A stretch of 64,000 bases of DNA from positions 744,001-808,000 of the forward strand of contig JASPKZ010003845.1 of assembly GCA_030220185.1 (NCBI GenBank), given 5' to 3'. Source of the DNA: Diploptera punctata (Eukaryota > Arthropoda > Insecta > Blattodea > Blaberidae). The notes below the pieces were generated by a model. That model was given only the letters and a program-made list of their open reading frames with translations. It searched no databases and was not told where the DNA came from. Below, in pieces: positions 22,850 to 34,275 of the stretch (positions are counted from its first letter, which is position 1; every line of letters begins with the position of its first letter). Position numbers and translations under genes: made by a program.

Positions 22850-23344
22850 TTGCTATTATTTTTATTGTTATTGTAATATTTATTGTTATTGTTATTATTA
22901 TTATCATCATCATTACTGTTATCAAGAACAATAGTTCTTAAGCCATAGTTGCTAGTCTGCTTGTAGCAGAGAATTGAAAAGTGTATCGATGAAAAGGTCT
23001 TACCCTTACTAAAAAGTACAACTATGAATTAGGTTAGCCGATGCTTACAGTCAGATTCAACCCAGGAAGTTACTGTGTGTTTGGAATAGGGAACTGGGTT
23101 GCCATTTTAACTGTATTTTGTTGAGAGAAATCCTTAAATAAAACTGAAGTATGCAACACAGCAGGTGCAGAGTTGTAAGTGTAGCCGTCCAAGCCACTCC
23201 CTCTTAAAGAAAAAAACAGGTATCACTTGTCGCTGAGCTCGTGCGGACCTGTACTATCCTGTGTGAAAATGTCGACTCTCATATTTACTATAAAACTGTT
23301 TACATGCCGTAAAAGAAAAACTATGTTTTTTAAATGTATAGTAC
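22850..23344. other. Imperfect (ATT)n tract and unassigned spacer
   Basis: 22850-22912 is an interrupted TTA/TTG repeat. The rest has no recognised content. Confidence 0.4.
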
Positions 23345-23540
23345 ATAGATCTGGCGGCACTATAGCCTTTGGGTCGACTCAGTCTCTAACGGAAATGAGT
23401 ACCAGACGCTTGTTCTGGGGGTAAAGGCGGCCGTCACGCAGGGCTGACATCAAGTACCGATTGTCTAGAAAAAGTGGGAGCCTTAACCTCCTACTACCCC
23501 AAGGGACTCCCGAGCCTGTAGTGGGATTATTTTACTTTAC
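23345..23540 (+). mobile_element. SINE4 copy, 5'-truncated
   Basis: Shares with 44833-45143 the blocks GTCGACTCAG.CTCTAACGGA, AATGAGTACCAGACGCTTGT, GGCGGCCGTCACGCAGGGCT and GTGGGAGCCTTAACCTCC. It lacks the tRNA-like head. Confidence 0.8.
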
Positions 23541-23634
23541 ATTAATTTTTATTAAAATCATATCTATATTACAGTTTACAATAGTATTAATTTTCTCATC
23601 GTTTAAATAAATTTATAAAGGCGATGCATTTATA

Positions 23635-23771
23635 TTATTCTTCCTCTTCACTGCTTTCCAACGATTCATCCTCTGGTAGTTCGTCTTCACTATCTGACAG
23701 TTCTTCACAGTCCGGTAAGTCAGCTTTAACGTCTTGGGTTGCTTCAATGTCCTCGGTATTTTCTTTATTTT
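23635..23771 (-). other. Last exon, acidic tail of the Cys/His-rich gene
   Basis: Encodes ENTEDIEATQDVKADLPDCE and a run dominated by E, D and S before TAA. It is preceded on the minus strand by a good acceptor (TTGTTTTTCAG). The intron donor is GTAAATATG. Confidence 0.5.
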
Positions 23772-25164
23772 CTGAAAAACAATTAACAATTAGTGTACAA
23801 TGAATAATAAAATTATTCGAAGTATAAACAATCATATTTACGTGTATTTTTATGAGTTCTCTCTTTAGCATCTTCCAATTCATCCATAACAGAAGGCGGC
23901 ACACAATCCCCTTCAAACCAATAAGTTTCCATTTTGAAGGTCATAGTAGTCACACAAGTAAGTGAAAAAGTAGCAGTTGTTTTTTGCAATAACATTTTCA
24001 TCGATGGAATTACAAATTTCTTCAAAACCTCGTTTATGGTATTCTAAATGTTTATGATAATTAGTTTGTGGTTTTTCGTGGAATGGCTGCAGCGAATTTA
24101 TGTAATCTTTTCGGCAAATTCGATGAGCTTTTAAAAAATTAGTTTCATCTGATTTTTGGAGTCTTTGATAAACTTCAGTGTCACCAACGAAATTTAGAAA
24201 AGACTGAATTGACTGCTTTAAACTCAGTTTATCCAGAACGTACAACTTTTGCATTTGTCCTCTTGTTTTTGTTTACAATTTTTGTACAAAAAAAAGACAA
24301 ACGTTTTCGTTGTTTGCCGAGACATTTTGTTCATTTTCCAACTGTTGGGTATCGTTTGATGAAACAGAGAGTTCCGAAATATCTTGGTCAATTTGAACAC
24401 TTTCGTTATATCCTGGAATCAATGGTATCTCTGGCATACGTTCTTGCTCCTGTGCACTTGTGCTTGCCAATAAATCACCTAGAAGAAAGAAAAGATTGTG
24501 AAAATAAAAATTTGACACATATTAAGATTTGTATTTTTAATATGACTATGTCGGAAGTGATTTAGCGTCATACGAACATAAATGCAGATTATATTATATG
24601 AAAATACAATGTACTATTTAACAGCTAGTGTCCTTGTTTAGGATAAAACCAAACTATACTTGGTTCACTTGGTCTTGACGAAAACCATAGGAATTCAACA
24701 TTAGAAAGACTCACAAAATTTTGAAGGGAAAGTAATGCAAAACTCAATACTCAGGTATAAAAGAAAGGTCGCATAAAATTCAGCTTGTGAGACGGTCAAT
24801 TTTCTCACTTCTACAATTACTAACTCTATACTATTTATTTGAGGTAATCTTTATCTTAATCGCATATAATGTAATTATAAAACAGTGTACTTTATCTGAT
24901 GATGATGTTGATGGTTCAGAGAGTGTGCTTGACGATTTCAGAACGTGCTGTTCATCAACGCTGAAAAATTCCGATAGCACTGAGAATGATACCCTTCAGT
25001 CGGAATGATATCAGCAGGTAGAATCACCTCACTGAATTTTAAATTGTTAGGTTGGTGAATTTGTAAAAAGTATTTACACTTTCGTAGTCTTTCTTCATTA
25101 AAAATAACCACTTTATCACCAGTGTCTTCCTTACAAATTACACAACTTGAAAGTTTTTATCCAT
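23635..25164 (-). pseudogene. Uncharacterised Cys/His-rich gene, spliced, damaged
   Basis: Not a family I can name; it resembles Cys/His-rich proteins often linked to transposons in insects. On the minus strand an ATG at 25164 lies one base out of phase with SSCVICKEDTGDKVVIFNEE; a five-base A run at 25155-25159 is the likely shift. The frame continues to PADIIPTEGYHSQCYRNFSA and then shifts. A later exon begins after the acceptor TTCTTTCTTCTAG (about 24484) with GDLLASTSAQEQ. It continues past one in-frame TAA at about 24284 into DKLSLKQSIQSFLNFVGDTE and AHRICRKDYINS. The frame changes near 23930, then GDCVPPSVMDELEDAKERTH runs to a donor at 23841/23840. A 70-base intron ends in TTTTTCAG (23772). 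The last exon, 23635-23771, is strongly acidic and ends in EESEE-like residues. Stop and shifts argue for a pseudogene, or for consensus errors in part. Confidence 0.6.
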
Positions 25165-25174
25165 TATGATTATT

Positions 25175-26090
25175 CACTATATAATCTTAAAATTAATAGT
25201 CACTAAAATATTTGATATCACTAGAAAGATACTAAACGATTTTAACTATATACACAGATATTTGCTCCATATATATATATACAAATTAATAAATCTTGAT
25301 ACCCATAACGACAAAAATTGAAGTAAAAACTTTTATAAAACCTTATATTATATACTCGTTATGAAAAATTAATTACTCCAAAATATACTGTTGTGTATGC
25401 TGAATTCGAATCACGCGGTAAACAGTGGTCACATGGTCTTATGGCAACCAATCACAGCCCGTGGAGCCAGGGGCCCCGCCAGCTGACGGCAGACGTCAGG
25501 GGGTTGTTAAAAACCGTTCAAATCGTCTGGCGATTAAACATGTATTTTTAAAATGTATTATTAAATATGCCATAAAAATTTAGAATGCCTAAAGTATATT
25601 TTTTGAGTATATTAATTAAATACATTTAGAGGGGTCTGGTCATACTTTAAAACTAAAAAAAATACTCTGGGAGTATTATTTCTGAATTATATAGCTTCTA
25701 AAATAGCAAATAAAATGTTTTTAAAATTGTCTAAAATATATTGTTTGGGTTTATATTTTTTTGCAAATTTAATAGGCTGCGCAGTAGCGAAATAACCGCA
25801 AGACCTCTGCCAGATTCACCATTCCAGATGCACCCATCGTAATAGCACTGTTTTTTTATTATTTCAACGTGGACAAAACACCTTCCCTAAATTTGTCGTC
25901 AGCTCTTGGACTATAGCCTTTAAGGTCTGTAGTAACTTCCTGGGTTGAATTAGAATGTAGTAGTGTTTGACATTATATTCTAAAGGTCCCGTATTCAAAC
26001 CCCAGTTTCAACCAATCTGATTTTTCCCCTTGCAACCATGTGCAGTGGTTAACTGACAAATGCCGCATTATGTATATTGTGTTATAATTA
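25175..26090. other. Unassigned spacer
   Basis: No coding region. GC-rich text at 25420-25520 and a B-box-like TATTCAAACCCC near 25993 hint at SINE debris. Confidence 0.35.
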
Positions 26091-26091
26091 G

Positions 26092-26251
26092 ATGAGTTAT
26101 TTTATATGATAATTGAAATACGTGTTTATGCTTCGTCACGAAAACAAACAGTTAATAACATTAAATTAATTGAATTACTTAAATTGGGCTTGTCAGTTCG
26201 CTTAACAAGTCAGTATTACCTCATTCACCAAAGTAATATCTTGCGACAAAA
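26092..26251 (+). promoter_or_regulatory. 5' flank of GR copy 2, shared with GR copy 1
   Basis: Aligns with 18165-18330 up to the start codon. It shows how far upstream the duplication reaches. Confidence 0.4.
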
Positions 26252-27830
26252 ATGTTGGATCAAAGGCAAAGCTTCCCCAAAATTGTGACAAAATATTCAC
26301 TGGAAATGGAATTTGTGAAATATTTCAAACCGTTTTATTACGTGATGAAAGTATTTGGAATCGCGCCTTATAAGATAAAGAATGAAACAATTATCGATAC
26401 AACATCAAATGTTTTTAAATTTCTTTGGTCAGTTGTTCTTATTGCAATTGTTATGTCTGTGGTCTCGAGGTAGCGTGCTGCCTTGTCACGCAGCGGGCCC
26501 GGGTTCGATTCCCGATCGAGACAGGCTCCTGGGTGAGGTTGTTTCGGGGTTTTTCCTCACCTGTAAGACAAATGTCACGAAGCTTAGGGCCCAACGGTCC
26601 CCGAAAATCATCCGGCCATCATCATCATCCTTATAATTAGCATCATCATCATCATTCACCGGTGTGGAAATCAACGGGAAGTTACCACACCTATAATTCC
26701 TTAGTAAAGCTGTAAAGCATAGCATGAAAATGCTATGATTGCAGTGAAAGACCTGACCTCGGGCAGAATTACTATCGTTGGATGGATGGATGTATTTTTC
26801 TATAGTTTCATTGGTATGTGGAGAAAAATATTCCACATTTGAAGAATTAGATGCTGTTAACAAGATTTCTGTACTAGTTCATTACGGAATAACAGCAACC
26901 TATTTACTTCTCACTAATTTTGTATACAGAAATAAGTTTAAAGTGTTGTTTGATAATATTTTGAATTCAAATAGGTTGCTTTTCTCAGATGTAAGTTTAC
27001 ATACATGTTACAGAAAAATGCACAAGGTAGTAATCTACCAAATAGCTTTCTTTATGATATCTGTGATATTTTGTACAGTTGGATTCATGTGGGCTCTTAT
27101 GGAGCCACAACGATGTAAATTCGAAATTGTAAAGCGTCTAATTACAATTTTAAATAACGCTACATATTTGTTTTATTGTAATATTGTCTACGTCATATGG
27201 CACAAAATAAAGGAATTAAACAATAAAATATCTAGAATTTTATACCACATAAAAAAGGAATGGTATAAATATACTTGTTCCAACTACTCTTTCACCTGTA
27301 GAAAACATACATTCAAGTTCAGTAATACAACAGAACGATCATTCATCTGACATATTGTTAATGAGACATGTGTACTATACAATAAAGAAACTTAGTAAGA
27401 ATGTCAACTCTTTGTTCGGACTTTATGTGCTGTTTGAAAACACAATTTCATGGCATTTGTTTCTCGCGTTTACATTGGCAGATTAAATTGCTACGGTAAG
27501 AATATAAAATTCGAATTGGGAATGTATCATCTACTTGATTGGACATTATTTTACCTGATAAAACAAGGAACTGTTTGTTTCCTCTGCAACTTAACGTACA
27601 GTCAGACTCAAGAATTGCAAGATAACCTGCAGAATATTTTGATTCATTTAAGAGATTCTGATCTTCACACACATGTAAAGTTATTGTTGTCTGCAGAGAT
27701 TTCTAGAAATTAAATGGTCTTCTCAGCTTGTGGATTCTATAAATTAAATCTAAATTTTTATTTTACGGCTACATTGCTTCAGCTGTAAGTTTTTTAATTA
27801 TTCTAATCCAGTTCAGAAAAAGTTATTAAT
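26252..27830 (+). pseudogene. Gustatory receptor pseudogene (GR copy 2)
   Basis: Paralogue of the GR at 18.4 kb. It keeps the ATG (26252) and the N terminus through FGIAPYKIK. A SINE1 copy then interrupts the frame at about 26456-26792, and the coding text resumes at FYSFIGMWRK-like sequence equal to the paralogue (YFSIVSLVC). Further lesions: a one-base gain near 27247, a small deletion near 27441 (GAAAACACAATT against GAAAGCACTTACAATT), and a nonsense change TAA at 27711 where the paralogue has GAA. The 3' end still encodes a SFLIILIQF-type block before the stop at 27828. Clearly inactive. Confidence 0.92.
26456..26792 (+). mobile_element. SINE1 inserted in GR copy 2
   Basis: Full-length SINE1: GGTAGCGTGCTGCCTTG, the B box GGTTCGATTCC at about 26502, CACCGGTGTGGAAATC, GCATGAAAATGCTATGATTG, then GGATGGATGGATG at the 3' end. 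Comparison with the uninterrupted paralogue places the insertion between AATTGTTATG and TATTTTTC. A short ATG(T) duplication is possible. Confidence 0.92.
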
Positions 27831-27875
27831 ACATTTCGGATTTTTTAGATTTTATAACATGTGCACTTACAAAGC

Positions 27876-28282
27876 ATCTGTCAACCATTGCATGCCGTAA
27901 CCTACATTGAAATTTCTTTCAGACAAACTTGTGATGTACAAAGCCGTGTCCCAAAAATTATCTGCCTTTTTAACTGCAAGACACCAAAATATTTCATTTA
28001 AACTATAGGAAGTAATACAACACCTGAATTGGTGGATTAGATAACCATCACTATCTGCCTTCAGCCGCTCCGCGTCTCGCCTCATATTACTCCACTCTTA
28101 CTCATGCAGGAAGACCATCTGCTTTATATAGTGGGTTGGCATTACTAGATTCTAGCTTCCATTTATGTGCTTTACAGTTTAAAAGACAGGTATTTCTTAA
28201 TACGATCTTTATACGTAATAACGCTTCTCTAGAAGAAATTGTAAGGTAGGTTTCGGAATGCAATGGTTGGCAGTTCCCTTGT
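27876..28282 (+). mobile_element. MITE inserted downstream of GR copy 2
   Basis: The left end CTGTCAACCATTGCATGCCG and the right end GGAATGCAATGGTTGGCAG are inverted copies, with CCTACATTG/TAAGGTAGG continuing inward. The element separates sequence that is contiguous downstream of GR copy 1. About 405 bp, no ORF. Confidence 0.65.
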
Positions 28283-28299
28283 TCGTCATCGAAAAAGGC

Positions 28300-28620
28300 T
28301 AGCCAAGTATGAAAATTGTCTATTTTGCAATTTCTCAAGAGAATACAAGTCCAAACTTTAGCGATACTGCATTTTGACTATTACAATGTTCTACTAACAG
28401 ATTTAAGTGGTGGATTATCTTACAAACTGCAGTGTGTTTATAATATGTGTATCAGATTCATATTTAATGTCCGAAAATATGATCACATTTCTCCATTTTT
28501 CCACAAAAGGTCATGGCTCCAATTCAAAGATAAAATAAAATTGAACTGTCTATTTTTCCCATTTAAGATTTTACATACTTTGTATCCACATTATTTAGCC
28601 TCTCTTTATAGTATGTAGAT
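28300..28620 (+). mobile_element. Jockey-like LINE RT tail, copy 2
   Basis: Frame 28316-28618 encodes VQTLAILHFDYYNVLLTDLS, LQCVYNMCIRFIFNVRKYDH and KILHTLYPHYL, the region just after the RT palm in Jockey-like LINEs. Truncated at both ends. Homologue of 19690-20110. Confidence 0.75.
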
Positions 28621-29784
28621 TTAGATTTAGATTTGTTTAACCTGGTGGAGTTAAGACCATGTGGCCTTCTCTTCCACTCACCAGGACAAACATATATTAC
28701 ATCAGAATATAACAATCTCAATTAACTGTAATATTAAATATTAAATTAAAATTTGAACAAAAAGATAATAACTATTATATTACGATCTATAATGCAACCA
28801 GTTAATGTTAGTTAAAATTAAGACTAAAACTAATAATAAAATGTATACAAGCAAGACATATCAAATTGTCCCTGTCTAATGTACTATATAAAAGACAAAG
28901 AAAAACAATGAGATATAGAAAACTAATTTTACGATTATACAATATTTAAAACAAAACAAAAGAAAATATTTGTTAATCTTAATATTATTTTCATAAATAA
29001 TTAAATTTATTAATTGTTAAAAAAATACTATCAGTGAGGTGTATAAGTTAGTTTGTTATTAAATAATTTTTTAGTTTGTTTTTCAAGGATGTTATGGTTT
29101 GACAGTCTCTGGCACAGGGCGGAAGGGAATTCCACGTTTTGGTGAGACCGTAAAAGATATAGCAGGATTTTAATATCATAATAAATATGAAGTTCAAGTT
29201 AATAATCTTGTATTTTAAAATTCATTTAATATTTAAATATAAAGAAAAACATCTAAATAATTCATTATTGAATAAAAATGTCTCAGTAATAATTAAAGAA
29301 ATTGTATTACATAACAGTCTTTCTAAATAATGCTTTTAAAAATTGTTTTAAGTCATTGTTGTCAGAATTATAAAGCTGTCTGTTATAACTGTAATAAGAA
29401 CACCTGCTTAACTTCATATTTTTAAATAAAAGTATACTAAACTCTGATTGGATGTTAAAACAATTAACTTTTTGATTTAACAAATCAAATTTAAACATTA
29501 TATTAACCAATAGAATTTAAATATAACATCATGTGATGTAATAATGTTCTTTAAAATTATAAAAGAATTACCTATTCATTCTGCATACAACTTCCAACAA
29601 AGATAGAAACAAGAAGAGTTCTCAAGATAAAATGTAATATTTAATACAAGAGTAATTGATTTCAGACAAGAAAATAATTTATTTTAATTGATAGTGAAGA
29701 ATAATACCACTTAAATTTACTTAATCTGCTGGGAACCTACAAAATGAATAAATTTATAACTATTTCTACAAGAATCAGTTATCA
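28621..29784. other. AT-rich spacer with LINE/SINE tail debris
   Basis: 28640-28700 (CTGGTGGAGTTAAGACCATG, GGCCTTCTCTTCCACTC) resembles the tail seen near 38030 and 58590. The remainder is unassigned. Confidence 0.4.
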
Positions 29785-29980
29785 GTGATTTTTAAAGTGT
29801 TTTCCTATCCTGTGTACCAACTTCCGACCTTGAGAAGAGATTCCAGCTCTACCGAAAATCAAATCCAACCTGAACCAGTAATTCTTTTTGGGACACCAAT
29901 CCTTAAAAATGTTACTACAACATCGGGCATGAAGAGAGTTAGCTGCTTCAAAACGTCACCACAACGTGGGAAAAGAATTA
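29785..29980 (+). other. Short unrecognised frame, low support
   Basis: The open frame starts at 29785; after about 29980 it runs antisense through a LINE and is meaningless there. The first ~65 residues are Ser/Thr/Pro-rich with no motif. A TATAAAAG at 29560 lies upstream. I do not claim a gene. Confidence 0.15.
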
Positions 29981-29984
29981 CTTC

Positions 29985-30600
29985 TTCAAAGATAATGAAT
30001 AATATACAGTGTGGTGAGGAGGGATATAAAGGACAATGTGCTGATGGGATCGAGTGTGAAGATTATGTGTGTCGGATAGTCTGATGATGCGGCGTGATAA
30101 ATAATTAGGCGATAATGTGTGAAGTATTTTATAGAGAAGGGATAGGGAATGGACAGTTCTACGATCTCTTAGACGAAGCCACAATAATTGTTCCAGGGAC
30201 GGTGTAACATGTCAAATTTGCGAATACCACAAATAAAACGTGCGCAAGAATTATGAACACGTTGAAGTCTTTGAGTGAAAATAATATTTAAGTCTGTAAA
30301 AAGAGTGTCACAATAATCAAAATCGGGTATTGCAAGCGTTTCTACTAACATTTTCCTAAGAGCGATTGGCAGACAATTTCTTACGCGATTTAATGAATGT
30401 ATTATTGAGAAGACTGTTTTGCATATATGGTTTATTTGTGTATTCCAATTTAAGTTGTCAATAAATACTCCTAGAATTTTTACTGTCTCACTATTTGAAC
30501 TCCATTTAGTGACACATGCGAGACTGTGTTTAGGTTAATTGTAGATAATAGTCTCTGGTGACCCATAATGATTGATTGTGACTTTCTGGGATTTAATTGC
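29985..30600 (-). mobile_element. Jockey-like LINE RT tail, minus strand
   Basis: The minus strand encodes LVETLAIPDFDYCDTLFTDL, RLQRVHNSCARFICGIRKFD, then in a shifted frame LRDRRTVHSLSLLYKILHTL and SPNYLS. Further 5' sequence to about 30600 continues the same element (AVNNTSLACVTKWSSN-like text). It belongs to the same family type as the two plus-strand pieces but is distinct in sequence. Confidence 0.75.
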
Positions 30601-30871
30601 AGTCCAATCAGAATTTAACACACGATGACACAAAATTATCTTGTTTAATATACCGCAACATAGGATATCGCATCACTACACATCATAATATATTATACTA
30701 TTTCCATTTAGCGCAACTGGAATTCTGTATCACTGGAAATAAGGGACTGCCGGGCATTAGAATGATTTAAAATAAATATAAATTTATATTTGCTTTAACT
30801 TTGAATTGATCATTTCCTTCACGTGTAATATGCATGTATTAAATGGTGTATCCCGTTTAATTTAATATATT

Positions 30872-30873
30872 GC

Positions 30874-30931
<58 letters not shown>

Positions 30932-30966
30932 GATTATTATTATTATTAGTATTATAATTATTATTA

Positions 30967-31003
<37 letters not shown>

Positions 31004-31060
31004 TATTATTATTATTATTTATTATTATTATTATTATTTATTATTATTCTTATTATTAGG
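30872..31060 (+). repeat. Long imperfect (ATT)n tract
   Basis: About 190 bp of ATT units with few interruptions. The leucine-rich frame through it is spurious. Confidence 0.95.
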
Positions 31061-31194
31061 TTTATTGCTTAATGTTGTAATGTACATTAAATTTTATACC
31101 GTAATCTTTAATGTATTTTTAATCCATGTACTTAGTAATTATGGTTTATATTTTATTATTTTGTAAATATTTTGTAGTTACAGATTTTGTGCTG

Positions 31195-31605
31195 ATTGCA
31201 CGTCGTGGTCTGGTGGTTATGTTCCTTGTCTCTAGTCCCGTGGGCCACGGGTTCAAATTCGACCGGGGGTCAGTGGATTTTTAGGATGGAAAAATCCAAG
31301 AAACAGTCCTCCGGGAGGTCCCCAATCTGAAGAATTTTTCAGGCTCGTAAAAGAACCTTAAGCCTGACGAAGGCCTCTAAGTAAAATTTACCGACCACCT
31401 TCATAGTAATAACTTAGCTTGCTACTAGATGTCTCATTGATGGTTTGTTATTCAAATCCCACTCATTGACATCTGTAGGAAAATAAGCGTAACTAAATTA
31501 CCCTGGTCTAGAAACCCCAACAAAGGAGTCATAAATCCAACAAGTAAGTTTATTTGTGCTGTTTGAGTGGAAGAGAAGACCTATTGGGCTTAACTCAGCC
31601 AAAAT
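31195..31605 (+). mobile_element. SINE2, best full-length copy
   Basis: Head CGTGGTCTGGTGGTTATG (A-box-like), B box GGGTTCAAATTC, then GGATGGAAAAATCCAAG, TTTTTCAGGCTCGTAAAAG, CTTGCTACTAGATGTCTCAT, GGAAAATAAGCGTAACTAAA and TATTGGGCTTAACTC. Ends before an ATT run. Confidence 0.85.
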
Positions 31606-32086
31606 AAGTAAAGCATTATTATTATCATTATTATTAAGTCTTAATCCTTAATTTGCTAGGCTGATCATAGCAGAGAATTGAAAAGTGTATCGGCGAAAAG
31701 GGGAGAAATTAGGACTGGAAGTAAATATCAATAAAACTAAATATATGGTTACACGTAGAAATACATTATATATTGGAAATGGACAGCTAATGACAAATGA
31801 GGGAAATTTTGAGGAAGTGCTGAATTCAAATATCTAGGAACAATAATCACAAATAGGAATGAGATGCACAAAGAAATTAAACATAGTCTTTAATTTGGAA
31901 ATGCGTCCTATTATGCATTACAGAGACTCTTGACGTCCCACCTCCTTTAAAAAAAACGTTAAACTGAAAATGTATAAAACTGTTATTCTATCAGTTATAT
32001 TATATGGATGCGAAACATTGACCCTTACTTTAAGGGAGGAAAGGAAATTACGAGTTTTTGAGAATAAAGTTCTTAGGAAAATATCC

Positions 32087-32452
32087 CGCGCCGTAGCCGA
32101 GCGGTTAAGGTAGGAAGCCTTGGCGCAGAGCTACGGGACTTGCGCTGGTTCGAGTACTCCATGGCGGAAGAAATTTTCTCATGGTATTTCGGGGTTGTCT
32201 GCCATTATGGGACCGGTGCCCACCCAGCACTCGTTAGGCAATTGGTAGCTTAGGCTACAATAAAGTAGCGGCTCCCAGTTGAGGAACCAGCTATAACGGC
32301 TGGGGGACTCGACATGCTAACCACATGTCACCCCTACACTGGCTGTTGATCATCTACCTCTGTAATTGACACATGTGGATGTGAAGGGCCAGCATCCGGC
32401 TGGTAAAAGGGCAACCGCTGAAAAGTGGAAAGACCCTCAATCGGATCAGGAA
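32087..32452 (+). mobile_element. SINE3, full-length, with target duplication
   Basis: tRNA-like head GCCGTAGCCGAGCGGTTAAG (like a class II tRNA 5' half) and a B-box-like GGTTCGAGTAC. The body contains CCACCCAGCACTCGTTAGGC, AACCAGCTATAACGG and CACATGTCACCCCTACACTG. AGGAAAAT occurs on both sides (32080s and 32449-32456), a probable target-site duplication in the LINE. Confidence 0.85.
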
Positions 32453-32545
32453 AATTTTTGGACCAAAGAGAGATGAACAGACAGGTGAACAGAGAGGACT
32501 ACGAAACAATGAACTAACTACATGGTCTTTATAGGAATCCAGATA

Positions 32546-34171
32546 CACTGCTCAAAAAATTAGCGGATATTGTAGAGAATTTACCTATAAGAAGATAACT
32601 AATGGTTTTTTGAATAGTATTAGATACAAGCACTTTCTATTACTCCAGGATCATGTAAACAAGAGTTTTAAGTTGTTACGTAACCCCTCGGTAAACACAC
32701 CAGAGGGCAGTGTCCTGTACTGTTGATTGTTGAAAGGGGTGGTGTGGAGGTGAATGTTGTGTTGCTGTTTTTAAATCCATTCCAGTTTTCAGTTAGTGAA
32801 TGACTTCTTTTGCCTTAGGGACAGTAATGCCTCGACAACAAAAAACCAACTTGATTTACCTGAACCCAATGGCTTGGAGGGTCATAGGAAGGATGGAAGC
32901 TGGACCGACCCAAACAAGAGGTTTGTGGCACAAGCCATTGGGGCGTCTCAAAAGCGGGATTTCCTTCCATACTTTGGAATCGTTTTCAAAGAAACAGATA
33001 CTGTTCATGAGAAGAGCGACGAACACAGGCACAAGTCGACCACGGGCAACAAACAGCAACAAGCAAGGGAATGACCGTGTTACGCGTCATGTTGCAGACT
33101 CGCCCTTCAATAGAGACAGCAGAATGCAACTCAACTGCGAAATACACTTCAAACAACAGCAACAGGAAGCAGGGTGTCAACTCAAACTGTTCCGTAATCC
33201 GAGCTGCATGGAAGTGGTCTCTATGCCCGTAGGCCCATTGTGTGTACCAGGTTAACTCCACAAACCGTAGAGATCGCAGAAACCGGGCGGAGGAACATCT
33301 TTGGTGGAGGCATGCCGAATGTAAGAATCAGTTCTTTTTTTCTGGTGGGTCGCGATTCAAACGTGGAATGTGATAGTCGGCGTGTTTTCATTGGGGGAGG
33401 CTGTAGGAAAGGGACACGAAACAATCCAGCTTTTGTACAAGTGAAGATCATCCCCCTCTGTTGGCGGTGGATTGATGATGTGGCAGGAGTCAGTAGTGGT
33501 GGACGTACGGACCTCTACGTCATCCAAGGTGGTACTTTGACTGCGGTAAGTTATAGAGATGAGATTAATCGACCTTTTGTCGTGCCTTATGCCTGGTGCC
33601 ATAGGTGATTCTTTTCTTTTTATGGACGATAATGTACGACCCCACCGAGCTGGCTTGGTGGACGACATGCTGGTAAGTGGATGGTATCGAGCGTATGAAA
33701 ATGGGCCACAGCTTCCTCCCCGGACTTTAAATCCGATTGTGCATATGTGGGGATGCATTAGGCAAGGGCGCATTGCAGGCATACCAGCACCTCCCACAAC
33801 GGTATCCAGAGCTTCACATTGCTCTTTATGGAAGAGTGTGCCACGTAAATCCTCCCCCAAGAACTCATTGCTAAACCTCATTGCATCAAAGGCACACCGG
33901 TGTGAGGCAGTGGCTGGCCATATCGAGGAGACCACTACATCGTACTAAAGAAAACATTTTCAACACCTATGTTTAATGCTGCTTTGTTTGTTTGCCATAT
34001 TCCTAATCTGGATCTCTTTGACATCTGGTGTGGTATAGAGGTTACGTAATAACTTCAAACTCTTGTTTACATTCTTTTGGAGTAATAGAAAGTGATTGCA
34101 TCTAATACTGTTCCTAAAAATATAGTCTTGATATGTTATTCTACAATATCCCCTAATTTTTTTGAGCAATG
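32546..34171 (+). mobile_element. Tc1-like transposon, degraded
   Basis: Ends CACTGCTCAAAAAATTAG and CTAATTTTTTTGAGCAATG are inverted, flanked by TA on both sides (32544-32545 and 34172-34173). The inverted repeats extend inward about 130 bp (TTTCTATTACTCC and GGAGTAATAGAAA; GTAAACAAGAGTTT and AAACTCTTGTTTAC). Inserted in the LINE between CCAGA and ATAACAGTTAAG. Confidence 0.92.
32828..33947 (+). pseudogene. Tc1-like transposase pseudogene
   Basis: Cut-and-paste transposase of the DD34E group. The N-terminal helix-turn-helix area (about 32828-33080) is present but diverged. The catalytic part is in frame 33559-33948: FLFMDDNVRPHRAGLVDDML carries the second catalytic Asp, followed by RTLNPIVHMWG, where the usual NPIE is NPIV, so the third acidic residue is lost. 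At least two frame changes (near 33240 and 33550) also break it. The C terminus has a LLNLIASKAHRCEAV block typical of the family. It cannot encode an active enzyme. Confidence 0.85.
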
Positions 34172-34275
34172 TATAATAACAGTTAAGTCTCGTAGACTGC
34201 GTACAGGGAATGATTGGAGAGCTCATGTCCGCGCGGGCATGAACCTACGGGTTCGATAGTGCCAGTGAGTTAGTT

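Larger units (their letters stand above)
31690..34275 (+). mobile_element. LINE family 1 fragment split by SINE3 and Tc1
   Basis: The LINE text is present at 31690-32086, 32453-32545 and 34172-34275. Blocks in order: LGLEVNINKTKYMVT-like, NGQLMTNEGNFEE, YGCETLTLTLREERKL, a GPKRDEQT-like block, then GTTAAGTCTCGTAGACTGCG and the GGTTCGATAGTGCCAGTGAG tail. Removing the two insertions restores continuity at nucleotide level. Confidence 0.8.

Noticed and set aside
29785..30084. Small secreted-like protein with Cys-rich end
   Set aside because: The Cys-rich end is antisense to a Jockey-like LINE RT tail, and the upstream part has no signal peptide or motif.
32796..33615. Several overlapping frames of 90-150 residues in both orientations
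   Set aside because: All lie within the degraded Tc1-like element; only the frame with the DDN motif reflects the transposase.
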